DNA of 64,000 bases from Neobacillus citreus (lineage in GTDB: Bacteria; Bacillota; Bacilli; Bacillales; Cytobacillaceae), in NCBI RefSeq assembly GCF_018343545.2, contig NZ_JAGYPE020000003.1, positions 1-64,000 of the forward strand, read 5' to 3'. This document shows, one piece after another, positions 1 to 8,733 of the stretch (positions are counted from its first letter, which is position 1; each line of letters begins with the position of its first letter). Both the position numbers and the translations under genes were made by a program. A model generated the notes under the pieces. It ran no database searches and had not been told where the DNA came from. It saw nothing but the letters and a program-made list of their open reading frames with translations.

Positions 1-2
1 TT

Positions 3-148
3 CATAACACCCGAACGGTTTGAAAAGCAAGAGCCTCGGTTGTTATAAAAAGCTCATAACGCCTGAATGGAGAGGAATGATAGAGCCCCGGTCGTTATGA
101 AAGACTATGACCACAACTCTTGAGAAAATCAGCGGTCTGGTCGCATAG
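3..148. repeat. Three tandem imperfect hairpin units
   Basis: Three units of about 45-50 bases lie head to tail at roughly 3-46, 55-99 and 105-148. Each begins with a CATAAC/CTATG-type arm and ends with its inverted complement, for example ATAACACCCGA at 4-14 against TCGGTTGTTAT at 36-46. Unit 3 resembles the units at 60736-60833, including a shared GCATAG-AGCAAAA end. No ORF explains them. They look like a small dispersed non-coding repeat family; the function is unknown. Confidence 0.65.
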
Positions 149-420
149 TAGCAAAAACAACAATATTTTCGAAAACAGCAAAATAAAAAAAGCTCCTGGT
201 CGTGAATAAATACAAATATCTAGATTTCCAGGTAATTTTCTCCTCAAAACACAAGGTCTTGGTTGAGTCAATGATCAAGCTGCACGAGCGAGTAATAAGC
301 AGATAGTAAACTTAATATGTCATTACTTACTTACCAAACAGTTTCGCTCCACTTCTGTAAATATATTTCTTCTCCTTGGACAAACTTATTTTGTCGGATT
401 TAATGAAGGAGGAATGAAAT
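149..420. other. Intergenic DNA upstream of the first small gene
   Basis: No gene is seen in this stretch. A GCTGCACGAGC segment near 279 recurs near 13114. Just before the small gene at 421, GACAAA (379-384) can pair with TTTGTC (390-395), and CTCCTT (372-377) is complementary to the AAGGAG of the Shine-Dalgarno site (406-411). The ribosome site could therefore be partly masked in the mRNA. Confidence 0.4.
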
Positions 421-681
421 ATGGTAAACGATATCAAACAGGAAATGGAACGTATTTGGGCTGAAACGTGTGGTTCATGGGAAAACTGTACGGAGCAAAA
501 CATCCAGTCTTTCTTAGAACAATGTAGTGAAAAGAGCATAGACCCACAATATTGTATGAGTTGGGTAGAGCAACATCGCAACAAAATTCCAAATTGGTCA
601 GCTGTTTCGAAGGTATCTCTTGATTGGGTAAATGACCATACTTCCACCGGTTCGCCGATTAACGGACAGGAAGCTCGATAA
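421..681 (+). CDS. Small hypothetical protein, 86 aa
   Basis: I do not recognise the family. The protein is acidic and helical-looking with four cysteines, several tryptophans and no signal peptide or membrane segment, so it is probably cytoplasmic. The ATG at 421 has a strong Shine-Dalgarno site (AAGGAGG, about 7 bases upstream), and a strong terminator follows at 750-790. Together these make it a likely independent single-gene transcript. The long minus-strand reading frame over the same region is a shadow. Function unknown. Confidence 0.6.
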   Translation: MVNDIKQEMERIWAETCGSWENCTEQNIQSFLEQCSEKSIDPQYCMSWVEQHRNKIPNWSAVSKVSLDWVNDHTSTGSPINGQEAR

Positions 682-749
682 CAAGGGATTGTGGAATTAA
701 CCCACAACATACTGAGTGTATCTTTCAGAAAAAAATAATAAAAATATAA

Positions 750-795
750 AAGCAAGTGGAGAAAAGCAATCTGTTTTTCTCCACTTGCTTTATTT
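750..795 (+). terminator. Rho-independent terminator after the 86-aa gene
   Basis: A perfect stem of about 16 bp (750-765 with 775-790) containing AAGTGGAGAAAA and its complement is followed by a T-rich stretch. A nearly identical hairpin lies at 44568-44610. Confidence 0.85.
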
Positions 796-900
796 AGAAT
801 AGTAAAATCTAATCAGATTTGTGAAGTTACACCTACTGTCCTACCGGGAATTTAGTTCAAGAAAGAACACATTAAGAACCTTGATCCCTAAACCAAATAT

Positions 901-928
901 TTGCTTATCATGAAGTATTTGCTATAAT
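901..928 (+). promoter_or_regulatory. Promoter of the cobalamin operon
   Basis: TATAAT at 923-928 is preceded by TG at 920-921, giving an extended -10. TTGCTT at 901-906 sits 16 bases upstream as a -35 element. Transcription would start near 935, just ahead of the riboswitch. Confidence 0.65.
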
Positions 929-964
929 ACTAGTTGAGTAATTTGCTTGACCAATTGAATCTGA

Positions 965-1140
965 CATAGCTAGTAGGTGCCTTATCATTGGATAAGGTTA
1001 AAAGGGAAGCCGGTGTGAATCCGGCGCGGTCCCGCCACTGTTATTCGGGGATAACCTCGCAGTACCACTGTTCCAGCTAAGGAATGGGAAGGAGAGGAAG
1101 TCATGTTACCCGTAAGCCAGGAAACCTGCCTATTAAGCTT
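965..1140 (+). promoter_or_regulatory. Cobalamin (B12) riboswitch
   Basis: The leader holds the conserved cobalamin-aptamer features: a GGTGCC start near 977, the core AGCCGGTGTGAATCCGGC followed by GGTCCCGCCACTG, and the B12 box AGCCAGGAAACCTGCC at 1115-1130. It sits between a good promoter and a terminator hairpin, upstream of genes for B12 import and synthesis. By analogy with the family, adenosylcobalamin binding should favour the terminator and switch off the whole operon. Confidence 0.97.
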
Positions 1141-1212
1141 GCCAACGAAATCCTTCGCGGAAAAGGATCGGCATAATCAGTATAAATTTGTTTTTTTTTC
1201 TGATTTTCGCGC

Positions 1213-1246
1213 GCCCTGTTTCCGAATGGAAGCAGGGCTTTTTTCG
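1213..1246 (+). terminator. Riboswitch-controlled terminator
   Basis: GCCCTGTTTCC (1213-1223) pairs with GGAAGCAGGGC (1228-1238) and is followed by six T residues. It lies between the B12 aptamer and btuF, as expected for a transcriptional expression platform. Confidence 0.9.
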
Positions 1247-1315
1247 TTGTTATGGGAAAGACTTCAAGATATCAAGCTCATCTCGAACTATAAACGAAGG
1301 GAAGAGAATGGAGCA

Positions 1316-2296
1316 ATGAAAAAGTTTTTGGCATTAATTTTGACTGTAGTAATGATGGTGACGATCAGCGCATGTGGGACAACAAAAGAATCTTCAGGTG
1401 CAGATAAAAACCGAAAATTCGAAACAGCAACTAAGGAGGTAACAGACAAAGCAACCGTTTACCCTCTTACAGTGAAGGATGCAACGGGTGCTGAATTAAC
1501 TTTTGATAAGGCGCCGGAACGTATTGTATCTACCTCTCCATCGGAGACAGAAATTCTTTTTGCTTTAGGACTGGGCGATAAAATTTTCGGTGTGTCAGAT
1601 TATGATGACTACCCTAAAGAAGCAGCGGCAAAGCCAAAAGTAGGCGGGGTGACAAAGCCAAATGAGGAAGCCATTATGGCGGCTAATCCGGATTTAGTGA
1701 TCGGTGGCATTTCAATGAAGGATGATATTGCCGAGAAATTTCGTGGTCTAGACCTTAAGGTATATAAAACTGAGCCGAAAAAGCTGGAGGATATTTTAAA
1801 TAATATTATCCAAATAGGTATCATTACAGATACTCAGGAAAAAGCAGAAGAACTCGTGGCACAAATGAAGGAAGATATTCGCACAGTAACAGAAGCTGCT
1901 GCAACAATTAAGGAAGAAGATAAGAAAAAAGTATATATTGAATTTTCTCCAGGCTGGACGGTTGGCAAGGGTGAGTTTATGGATGAACTGATTACGATGG
2001 CTGGAGGCGTTAATATTGCCTCAGATATGAAAGGCTGGAATGCCATCAATGAAGAGAAGATCATACAGGATAACCCGGATGTCATCCTGTATTCCGCTAA
2101 TGTTGTTGATGATAAGTCTGGCAAACCGCTAGAGGAATTAATTAAATCTAGAAGCGGCTGGGATAAGATTACAGCCATTCAAGAAGGTCACCTGACGGGG
2201 ATCGAAGGAAATATTATGTCCAGACCTGGACCAAGAATAACCGATGCACTGAAGCAAATTGCTGAAGCGATTTATCCGGAATCGTTTCAGAAATGA
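1316..2296 (+). CDS. btuF: Vitamin B12 ABC transporter substrate-binding lipoprotein BtuF
   Basis: This is a 326-aa periplasmic-binding-type protein of the BtuF/FhuD group that captures cobalamin or cobinamide outside the membrane for BtuCD. The first 20 residues form a lipoprotein signal ending in TISAC, so Cys20 should carry the lipid anchor. The PERIVSTSPSETEILFALG segment and the later VGGVTKPNEEAI segment are typical of B12-binding proteins. The reading frame can be extended upstream to 1103, but that would run through the riboswitch terminator; the ATG at 1316 with GGAG upstream gives the normal signal peptide. It overlaps btuC in an ATGA junction. It is controlled by the upstream riboswitch. 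Confidence 0.93.
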   Translation: MKKFLALILTVVMMVTISACGTTKESSGADKNRKFETATKEVTDKATVYPLTVKDATGAELTFDKAPERIVSTSPSETEILFALGLGDKIFGVSDYDDYPKEAAAKPKVGGVTKPNEEAIMAANPDLVIGGISMKDDIAEKFRGLDLKVYKTEPKKLEDILNNIIQIGIITDTQEKAEELVAQMKEDIRTVTEAAATIKEEDKKKVYIEFSPGWTVGKGEFMDELITMAGGVNIASDMKGWNAINEEKIIQDNPDVILYSANVVDDKSGKPLEELIKSRSGWDKITAIQEGHLTGIEGNIMSRPGPRITDALKQIAEAIYPESFQK

Positions 2297-3333
2297 AAAG
2301 AAGATTAGCAATATGGGGGGGAGCGGGTTTCGTTCTCCTTCTTTTCTCAGGGGTCATTAGTTTATCGCTTGGTTCTGCTAATCTGCCGCTTTCGCAAGTT
2401 TGGGGAATTCTCTTACACCAGTTGCCTTTTTTACATAGCCTCATAGATTCCAACTGGCCTGAATCAGCTGAGCAAATCATCTTAAAAGTTCGTTTGCCAC
2501 GGGTTTTTCTTGCCATTCTTGTTGGAGCCTGCTTATCACTTGCTGGTGCTGGCTTTCAAGGAGTATTACGCAACCCGTTGGCAGATCCGTATACATTAGG
2601 GGTAGCATCTGGGGCAGCGGTAGGAGCGGCTTTCCTAATTTTATTCGGGTTTCATACTATTTTATTTGGTATTTGGACCATACCACTGGTTGCATTTGTG
2701 ACAGGGATGATTAGTTTGCTTGTTGTACTCCGCCTAGCAAATGTACATGGCAAGTTTAAACTAGAAACAATCATTTTATCTGGGGTTGTCGTTTCTGCTT
2801 TTCTTGGGTCACTTGTTTCGTTTATGGTCTCATTGTCCGATCAGGTGGTGAATGAAATCGTCTTTTGGCTGATGGGGAGTTTAGCCTTAAGAGGTTGGTC
2901 CTTTACCTTTGTGCTCATGCCTTATTTAGCAATTGGAATAGTGGTGTTGCTGTCATATGGACGTACATTAAATTTATTTGCATTAGGAGAGCGGCAGGCA
3001 GCACATTTGGGTGTCAATATTAAACGTACACGGCTCGTTGTGTTGGTCGTTTCCACTCTAATCACCTCTGCCGCAGTGTCAATCGTAGGAACGATTGGTT
3101 TTGTCGGACTTGTCGTTCCACACTTAGTGCGGCTTATAGTTGGGCCGGATTACCGATTATTACTGCCATTGTCCGTGATTTTCGGTGCCATATATGTCCT
3201 TTGGGCAGATACGATTGCCCGTACATTACTTAGCCCAACGGAAATTCCGCTCGGGGTTGTGACCGCATTTCTTGGTGCTCCATTCTTTGCGTACTTGCTT
3301 CGTCGAAACAAGCAAATGACAGGGGGAAGTTGA
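2293..3333 (+). CDS. btuC: Vitamin B12 ABC transporter permease BtuC
   Basis: This 346-aa FecCD-family permease has a normal length and about ten hydrophobic segments. The start (GVISLSLGSANLPLSQVW), the VRLPRVFLAILVGACLSLAGAG-like region and the GTIGFVGLVVPHLVR cytoplasmic coupling loop are family hallmarks. It should form the membrane channel with BtuD and receive cobalamin from BtuF. It overlaps btuF by four bases and stops three bases before btuD, so the genes are translationally coupled. Siderophore permeases look alike; the riboswitch and neighbours decide for B12. Confidence 0.92.
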   Translation: MKRRLAIWGGAGFVLLLFSGVISLSLGSANLPLSQVWGILLHQLPFLHSLIDSNWPESAEQIILKVRLPRVFLAILVGACLSLAGAGFQGVLRNPLADPYTLGVASGAAVGAAFLILFGFHTILFGIWTIPLVAFVTGMISLLVVLRLANVHGKFKLETIILSGVVVSAFLGSLVSFMVSLSDQVVNEIVFWLMGSLALRGWSFTFVLMPYLAIGIVVLLSYGRTLNLFALGERQAAHLGVNIKRTRLVVLVVSTLITSAAVSIVGTIGFVGLVVPHLVRLIVGPDYRLLLPLSVIFGAIYVLWADTIARTLLSPTEIPLGVVTAFLGAPFFAYLLRRNKQMTGGS

Positions 3334-3336
3334 TGG

Positions 3337-4194
3337 ATGTTTATTGAAGTGGAAAGCTTAAGTAAACGGTTTGACAGTCAGTCGGTGCTTGATGAAATTA
3401 GCTTTTCTATTAAACGTGGAGAATGCTTGGGGATCATTGGACCGAACGGAAGCGGCAAGTCTACATTGCTAAAGCTATTGTCGGGAGTGGACCGTGCGAC
3501 GGCTGGAAGAATTGAATTAAATGGGAAACGGATTGAACTTTATACCCGCAAGGAACTAGCCAAATGGTTGGCAGTATTGCAGCAGGAATCTCTACCTCCA
3601 ATAGGATTTACAGTAAGAGAGGTTATCGAAATGGGGAGGTTTCCTTTTCAAAATTGGCTCGGAGAAGAAAAAACAGAGACTGGACCACTTATCGAATCCA
3701 TTATCGAGAAAATGGGGTTATCTGAGTTAAGTGATCGCCTGCTCGAAAGCTTAAGCGGGGGGGAGCGGCAGCGAGTGGCACTTGGAAAGACGATGGCACA
3801 GCAGCCAAAGCTGTTGATGCTTGATGAACCTACCACCTATCTCGATATTGGTCATCAAGTACTTTTGATGGATCGGATTCGAGAATGGCAGCAAGAAGAT
3901 GATATGACCGTAATCGCGGTTCTGCATGATTTAAATCTAGCTGCACTGTATTGTGATCGGTTGCTATTGTTACATAATGGGAGATTAGTAGCGGCTGGAG
4001 CTCCAAAGCATATCATTCGAGCAGATTTGATTCAACAAATCTACGGTACTACACCAATTGTAATGGAACACCCCGTTTATGGAGTACCACAAATCATCCT
4101 TCAAGGGGAAAGTATGGCGGAGCGTATAATTCCTATGAAGAGAGGTAAAGCAGGAATCAGCAGAAAGTGGAGGAATAGCTATGTCCATCAATAG
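3337..4194 (+). CDS. btuD: Vitamin B12 ABC transporter ATP-binding protein BtuD
   Basis: A 285-aa ABC ATPase that powers BtuC. Visible motifs are Walker A GPNGSGKST (residues 35-43), a Q-loop near LQQESLPPIGF, signature LSGGERQRVALG (about 141-152), Walker B LLMLDEP and the H-loop in VLHDLN. The C-terminal tail, from about residue 245, is longer than the minimal FecE-type ATPase and its last codons overlap the start of cbiA by 14 bases. The ATG at 3337 directly follows the btuC stop, with AGGGGGA as ribosome site. Confidence 0.92.
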   Translation: MFIEVESLSKRFDSQSVLDEISFSIKRGECLGIIGPNGSGKSTLLKLLSGVDRATAGRIELNGKRIELYTRKELAKWLAVLQQESLPPIGFTVREVIEMGRFPFQNWLGEEKTETGPLIESIIEKMGLSELSDRLLESLSGGERQRVALGKTMAQQPKLLMLDEPTTYLDIGHQVLLMDRIREWQQEDDMTVIAVLHDLNLAALYCDRLLLLHNGRLVAAGAPKHIIRADLIQQIYGTTPIVMEHPVYGVPQIILQGESMAERIIPMKRGKAGISRKWRNSYVHQ

Positions 4195-5569
4195 AATTGT
4201 AGTTGCAGGTACGGGAAGCGGTGTTGGAAAAACAACACTGACAATTGGTTTAATGGCAGCGTTAATAAAGCGCGGTCTAACGGTTCAAGGCTTTAAATGC
4301 GGCCCTGACTATATTGACCCTTCTTATCATACAGCTGTCACCAATCGAGTTTCTCGTAATTTAGACAGTTGGATGCTTACACATGATAGAGTTTTGGATA
4401 TTTTCACACATGGAAGTCGTGATGCTGATATTTCGATTATAGAAGGAGTGATGGGATTTTTTGATGGGAAAAGTCCGGAAACGAATGAAGGCAGTACGGC
4501 AGAGATCAGTATATTAACCAAAAGCCCGGTACTGCTCGTTGTCAATTGTGAAAGTATGGCCCGAAGTGCAGCAGCGATCGTGAAGGGGTTTCAAATGTTT
4601 GCAGAAGGGCCCAATATTGCAGCCGTAATTGCCAACAAAGTCGGGAGCGAAGGTCATTTTCAGCTTGTCAAAAAAGCGATTGAACAGGAATGCCATGTTC
4701 CAGTTATCGGCTATTTGAAACGAGAGCTAGACATTGAAATCCCGGAAAGACATCTTGGCCTTATTCCTTCCATTGAACGAGGAGAACTAGCTCCTTTTTT
4801 CGATCAATTAGGAGACTTGGTTTTAGAGACGATTGATATGGACATGCTGCTTGAATTAGCTGTAGCTGAGCCGCTACCTGTAAGTGAAAAATCCTCCATG
4901 TTTGAACAGAAGAAAGAAAAGATCATGAAAATGGCCGTTGCAAAGGATGCAGCCTTTAATTTCTATTATCCTGAGAATCTAGAACTGTTGGAAGCGAATG
5001 GTGTAGAGATTGTTTATTTTTCTCCCTTGGCTAATGAAGAAATACCAAAAGATGTTGATGGCCTTTATATCGGAGGAGGCTTCCCGGAGGAATTCGCTCA
5101 TGTGCTGGAAGGTAATGTAAAAACAAAGGATTCTATCAAGAATTCAATTGAAGCTGGATTACCTACACTTGCTGAATGTGGCGGGTTCATGTATTTGACC
5201 GAGTCCATTGAAACGACGGAAAAGAAGAAGTATCAAATGATTGGGGTAATCCCAGGCAAGGTACAAATGAAAACATCTTTAGCAGCTTTGGGGTACAGGG
5301 AGATTAGTGGTCTGAATGACAATTATATTCTTAAACATCAAAAAGCAAGAGGACATGAATTTCATTATTCCTCCTTTTTGCCTAACGAAGAGGATCTTCC
5401 ACATGCCTATGAAACGAAAGGGATGCGGGGGGTAAGCAAGGAAGGATATCTACAACACAATTTAGTAGCTGGCTACACCCATTTTCACTTTGGCTCCAAT
5501 CCAGCGCTGGTTGAGAATTGGATTGAAAAATGTATGGAATTTAAAGCTAGTAAGGGGAGAAGAGGATGA
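4181..5569 (+). CDS. cbiA: Cobyrinic acid a,c-diamide synthase
   Basis: This 462-aa glutamine-dependent amidotransferase (CbiA/CobB family) amidates the a and c side chains of the corrin ring using ATP and glutamine. The N-terminal ATP-binding domain opens with the P-loop GTGSGVGKTT (residues 10-19). The C-terminal class I glutaminase domain holds the nucleophile Cys in LAECGGFMYL and a late His in THFHFGSNP. GTGGAGGA precedes the ATG. It overlaps btuD and ends in an ATGA overlap with cobT. Its presence means the cell can process incompletely amidated corrinoids. Confidence 0.95.
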   Translation: MSINRIVVAGTGSGVGKTTLTIGLMAALIKRGLTVQGFKCGPDYIDPSYHTAVTNRVSRNLDSWMLTHDRVLDIFTHGSRDADISIIEGVMGFFDGKSPETNEGSTAEISILTKSPVLLVVNCESMARSAAAIVKGFQMFAEGPNIAAVIANKVGSEGHFQLVKKAIEQECHVPVIGYLKRELDIEIPERHLGLIPSIERGELAPFFDQLGDLVLETIDMDMLLELAVAEPLPVSEKSSMFEQKKEKIMKMAVAKDAAFNFYYPENLELLEANGVEIVYFSPLANEEIPKDVDGLYIGGGFPEEFAHVLEGNVKTKDSIKNSIEAGLPTLAECGGFMYLTESIETTEKKKYQMIGVIPGKVQMKTSLAALGYREISGLNDNYILKHQKARGHEFHYSSFLPNEEDLPHAYETKGMRGVSKEGYLQHNLVAGYTHFHFGSNPALVENWIEKCMEFKASKGRRG

Positions 5570-6606
5570 AGCAACATTTCGAATTGATTCCAAAAGTTAA
5601 CAAGGAAATGGGAAGACAGGTTAGTGAGTATATTAATACGTTGACAAAGCCAATCGGAAGCCTTGGGAGGCTGGAGGAATTGGCGATAGAGCTAGCAGAA
5701 ATGAAAAATGAAGCATTTCCAAGTGTAACACCGCCTGGAGTCCTCGTTTTTGCAGCGGATCATGGAATTACCGACGAAGGTGTTTCTGCCTATCCTAAAG
5801 CTGTGACAGAGCAAATGGTTCGGAATTTTTTAAACGGTGGTGCAGCGATCAATGTCTTTAGCAGGCAAATAGGTGCCTTACTTGAGGTAATTGACATTGG
5901 AGTAGCAAACGATATTGAACATGAGAGTCTCATAAATAAAAAGATTCGATATGGTACTGGCAATTTTTATCGTGAGGATGCGATGAGCCGAGAAGAAGCT
6001 GAACAAGCGATTGAAGTAGGCTATCAGCAAGGCTTACAAATCATCAAAAAAGGGGCACAGTGTCTCATACTCGGCGAGATGGGGATTGGAAATACGTCTT
6101 CAAGTAGTGCCATCTTAGCTGTTCTAAGCAATAGAGATATGTCTTTACTAGTAGGTAAAGGGACTGGAATTTCAGATGAAACATTAGTACATAAAGCCGA
6201 AATTATTAAACAGGCACTTGAAAGAAGGAACCCAAATCCAAATGATCCGATCGATATCGTTGCTAAAGTGGGGGGACTAGAGATAGCCGGAATAGCAGGT
6301 GCAATGCTTGCAGCGGCGAGCAAAAGAGCACCGATTCTTGTAGATGGATTTATTTGCACCGTTGCAGCTTTAATTGCAAAATCAATCTCTCCTGGTGTTG
6401 ATGACTATATGATTGTCACGCATCAATCGATTGAACCTGGTCATCAAATCGCCCTTTCGCTATTAGGGAAGAAGCCCATTATCGATTTAGGACTAAGACT
6501 TGGGGAAGGAACAGGAGCAGCCATTTCACATTCGATTATCCAATCTTCTACCTTAATGCTAAAAGAAATGGCAACCTTTCACTCGGCAGGAATTTCAAAA
6601 GAATGA
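5566..6606 (+). CDS. cobT: Nicotinate-nucleotide-dimethylbenzimidazole phosphoribosyltransferase
   Basis: A 346-aa CobT that activates the lower-ligand base by transferring phosphoribose from nicotinate mononucleotide. The length matches the family. Landmarks are the early TKPIGSLGRLEELA motif, FAADHGITDEGVSAYP, GEMGIGNTSSSSA and the C-terminal GLRLGEGTGAA, whose Glu is the known catalytic base. It is coupled to cbiA by ATGA and followed by a 33-base gap before cobO. Confidence 0.96.
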   Translation: MKQHFELIPKVNKEMGRQVSEYINTLTKPIGSLGRLEELAIELAEMKNEAFPSVTPPGVLVFAADHGITDEGVSAYPKAVTEQMVRNFLNGGAAINVFSRQIGALLEVIDIGVANDIEHESLINKKIRYGTGNFYREDAMSREEAEQAIEVGYQQGLQIIKKGAQCLILGEMGIGNTSSSSAILAVLSNRDMSLLVGKGTGISDETLVHKAEIIKQALERRNPNPNDPIDIVAKVGGLEIAGIAGAMLAAASKRAPILVDGFICTVAALIAKSISPGVDDYMIVTHQSIEPGHQIALSLLGKKPIIDLGLRLGEGTGAAISHSIIQSSTLMLKEMATFHSAGISKE

Positions 6607-6639
6607 CGAATGAAAACATCATAAAAATAGGAGGCACAC

Positions 6640-7191
6640 ATGGAACAAGTTAACAAAAAGAAACAAGGCTTAATACTTGTGTACACAGGTCACGGTAAAG
6701 GAAAAACGACAGCAGCTTTAGGTTTAACAGTACGAGCAGTTGGTAGAGGGTTAAAAGTAAAAATCTATCAATTTATTAAATCACCAGAGCGTTCGTACGG
6801 GGAACAAATTGCCTTAAGTAAACTTGGGGTTGAGATGGAACAGCTAGGAAGAGGATTCACGTGGACAAAAACCCCTGAGGAGCACAGAGAAGCGTTAAGG
6901 ACAGGTTGGGCAAAGGCAAAGGAAACAGTAATGAGCGGAGAATATGATTTAGTGATTTTAGATGAAATAAACAATGCGTTAGCCATTGACACCTTTGCTA
7001 TTGAAGATGTTTTACCACTAAATGAAGTAATTGATCTAATCCAAAATAAACCGTCCCATGTTCATCTCGTTTTGACAGGAAGAGATGCCAAGCAGGAAAT
7101 TAGAGATATCGCTGATCTAGTTTCTGTTATTGAAGTGGAAAAGCATTACTACGATGAGGGCATACCAGCTGTAAAAGGAATTGAATTTTAA
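6640..7191 (+). CDS. cobO: Cob(I)yrinic acid a,c-diamide adenosyltransferase
   Basis: A 183-aa BtuR/CobO-type ATP:corrinoid adenosyltransferase that attaches the 5'-deoxyadenosyl upper ligand to reduced cobalt. It carries the altered P-loop GHGKGKTTAA (about residues 18-27) and the acidic VILDEINNAL motif of the family. Size and motifs separate it from the unrelated PduO and EutT types. AGGAGG precedes the ATG. It makes the coenzyme form needed by the methylmalonyl-CoA mutase encoded 22 kb downstream. Confidence 0.95.
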   Translation: MEQVNKKKQGLILVYTGHGKGKTTAALGLTVRAVGRGLKVKIYQFIKSPERSYGEQIALSKLGVEMEQLGRGFTWTKTPEEHREALRTGWAKAKETVMSGEYDLVILDEINNALAIDTFAIEDVLPLNEVIDLIQNKPSHVHLVLTGRDAKQEIRDIADLVSVIEVEKHYYDEGIPAVKGIEF

Positions 7192-7224
7192 GGGGCAAAT
7201 CCCAAAATGAAGGAGTGAATGCTT

Positions 7225-8733
7225 ATGGGGAAAGCTGTTCCTTTAATGATTCAAGGTACTCATTCTGATGCCGGCAAAAGTGCGCTTGTTACTGCTTTAT
7301 GCCGGATATTTGTTCAGGATGGCTTTAAAACAGCCCCTTATAAATCACAGAATATGGCTTTAAATTCTTATATTACCTTTGATGGGAAAGAAATCGGTCG
7401 TGCACAAGGTGTGCAAGCAGAAGCAGCTGGTATTCTTGCAACAACGGATATGAATCCGATTTTGATTAAACCAAGCAGTAACTGCGAATCGCAAATTGTC
7501 GTTCATGGAAAGCCATTTAAAAATATGAAGGCAGGAGAGTACCGCCAGGACTTTTTTCAACAAGGCTTAGCATTAATTCGAGATTCATATGAGAAATTGT
7601 CTGTTTGTTATGACCGAATTGTTATCGAGGGAGCAGGTAGTCCAGCTGAGATTAATTTAAATGATCGGGAGCTCGTCAATATGCGGGTTGCCCAAATCGC
7701 TAACGCACCCGTGATTATAGTTGGAGATATTGAAAAGGGTGGAGTATTTGCCAGTTTAGTAGGAACCTTGCAGCTGCTAGAACCGGAAGATCGAAATAGA
7801 GTAATTGGTGTCATCATCAATAAATTCAGAGGTGATGTAGCATTACTACAGCCGGGATTATCCTGGTTTGAAGAATATACTGGCGTTCCGATTTTAGGTG
7901 TTGTTCCCTATATCGATAACCTGCTAATTGAAGCAGAGGATTCAGTTGTGTTAAACAACTATTCCTCTAAACTCGATGCTGCAAAGGAAATTGATATTGC
8001 GGTTATACGGCATCCAATGATATCTAATTTTACTGATATCGATCCTTTTTTTGAGGAAAAGGATTGTCATGTTCGCTTTGTAAAAGCTGTAGAAGACTTA
8101 GGAGAACCGGATTTACTGATTTTACCTGGGAGTAAAAATACCATTGAGGATATGATGGTTTTACACAGCACAGGACTAGCCAATCGGATATTGGATTTAG
8201 CACAAAAGGATACAATGATCGTTGGCATTTGTGGCGGGTACCAAATGTTAGGGAATCGCATCGAGGATCAATACGAAGTTGAATCATCACATAAAAGTGT
8301 AGAAGGACTAGGGCTCCTTCCGATGCAAACCTCCATAACCACACATAAGACAACTGTTCATTCTGATGGAATGGCCAGTTTTGGCGGGGAAAGCATTCCA
8401 GTCGCAGGTTATGAGATTCATATGGGTGAATCGTACTTTGAAGAAGAATGTAACCATTTTGTTCAGTTAGCTGACAGAAGGGAAGGAACGATAACGAAAG
8501 ACAAACAAATCATCGGGACGTACTTTCATGGTATTTTCCATAATGATCGATTCCGTGAGGTTTTTCTAAATGAGATAAGGTTAAAGAAAGGCTTAGAGCC
8601 GATCAAGAACCGAGCCTCTTTTTCCAAAAAAAGAGAAGAAGGATTCGATGTATTAGCCAAGGTTGTGAGAGAAAATATCCAGTTAGACCGAATTAATAAG
8701 CTCATAACGGACTTTCAAAAGGAATCGAAATGA
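7225..8733 (+). CDS. cobQ: Adenosylcobyric acid synthase
   Basis: A 502-aa CobQ/CbiP amidotransferase that amidates the b, d, e and g side chains to yield adenosylcobyric acid. The N-terminal P-loop-like GTHSDAGKSALVTAL and a C-terminal glutaminase with Cys in VGICGGYQML and His in GTYFHGIFHND are clear. The frame also has an ATG at 7219, but AGGAG (7211-7215) is only three bases from it and nine from the ATG at 7225, so 7225 is preferred. It ends in an ATGA overlap with cbiB. Confidence 0.95.
   Translation: MGKAVPLMIQGTHSDAGKSALVTALCRIFVQDGFKTAPYKSQNMALNSYITFDGKEIGRAQGVQAEAAGILATTDMNPILIKPSSNCESQIVVHGKPFKNMKAGEYRQDFFQQGLALIRDSYEKLSVCYDRIVIEGAGSPAEINLNDRELVNMRVAQIANAPVIIVGDIEKGGVFASLVGTLQLLEPEDRNRVIGVIINKFRGDVALLQPGLSWFEEYTGVPILGVVPYIDNLLIEAEDSVVLNNYSSKLDAAKEIDIAVIRHPMISNFTDIDPFFEEKDCHVRFVKAVEDLGEPDLLILPGSKNTIEDMMVLHSTGLANRILDLAQKDTMIVGICGGYQMLGNRIEDQYEVESSHKSVEGLGLLPMQTSITTHKTTVHSDGMASFGGESIPVAGYEIHMGESYFEEECNHFVQLADRREGTITKDKQIIGTYFHGIFHNDRFREVFLNEIRLKKGLEPIKNRASFSKKREEGFDVLAKVVRENIQLDRINKLITDFQKESK

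Noticed and set aside
327-755. 142-codon minus-strand frame over the first small gene
   Set aside because: It starts within the terminator region, has a composition unlike a protein, and opposes a plus-strand gene with a strong ribosome site.
1103-1315. Upstream extension of the btuF frame (71 extra codons)
   Set aside because: It crosses the B12 box and the riboswitch terminator; the ATG at 1316 gives a normal lipoprotein signal.
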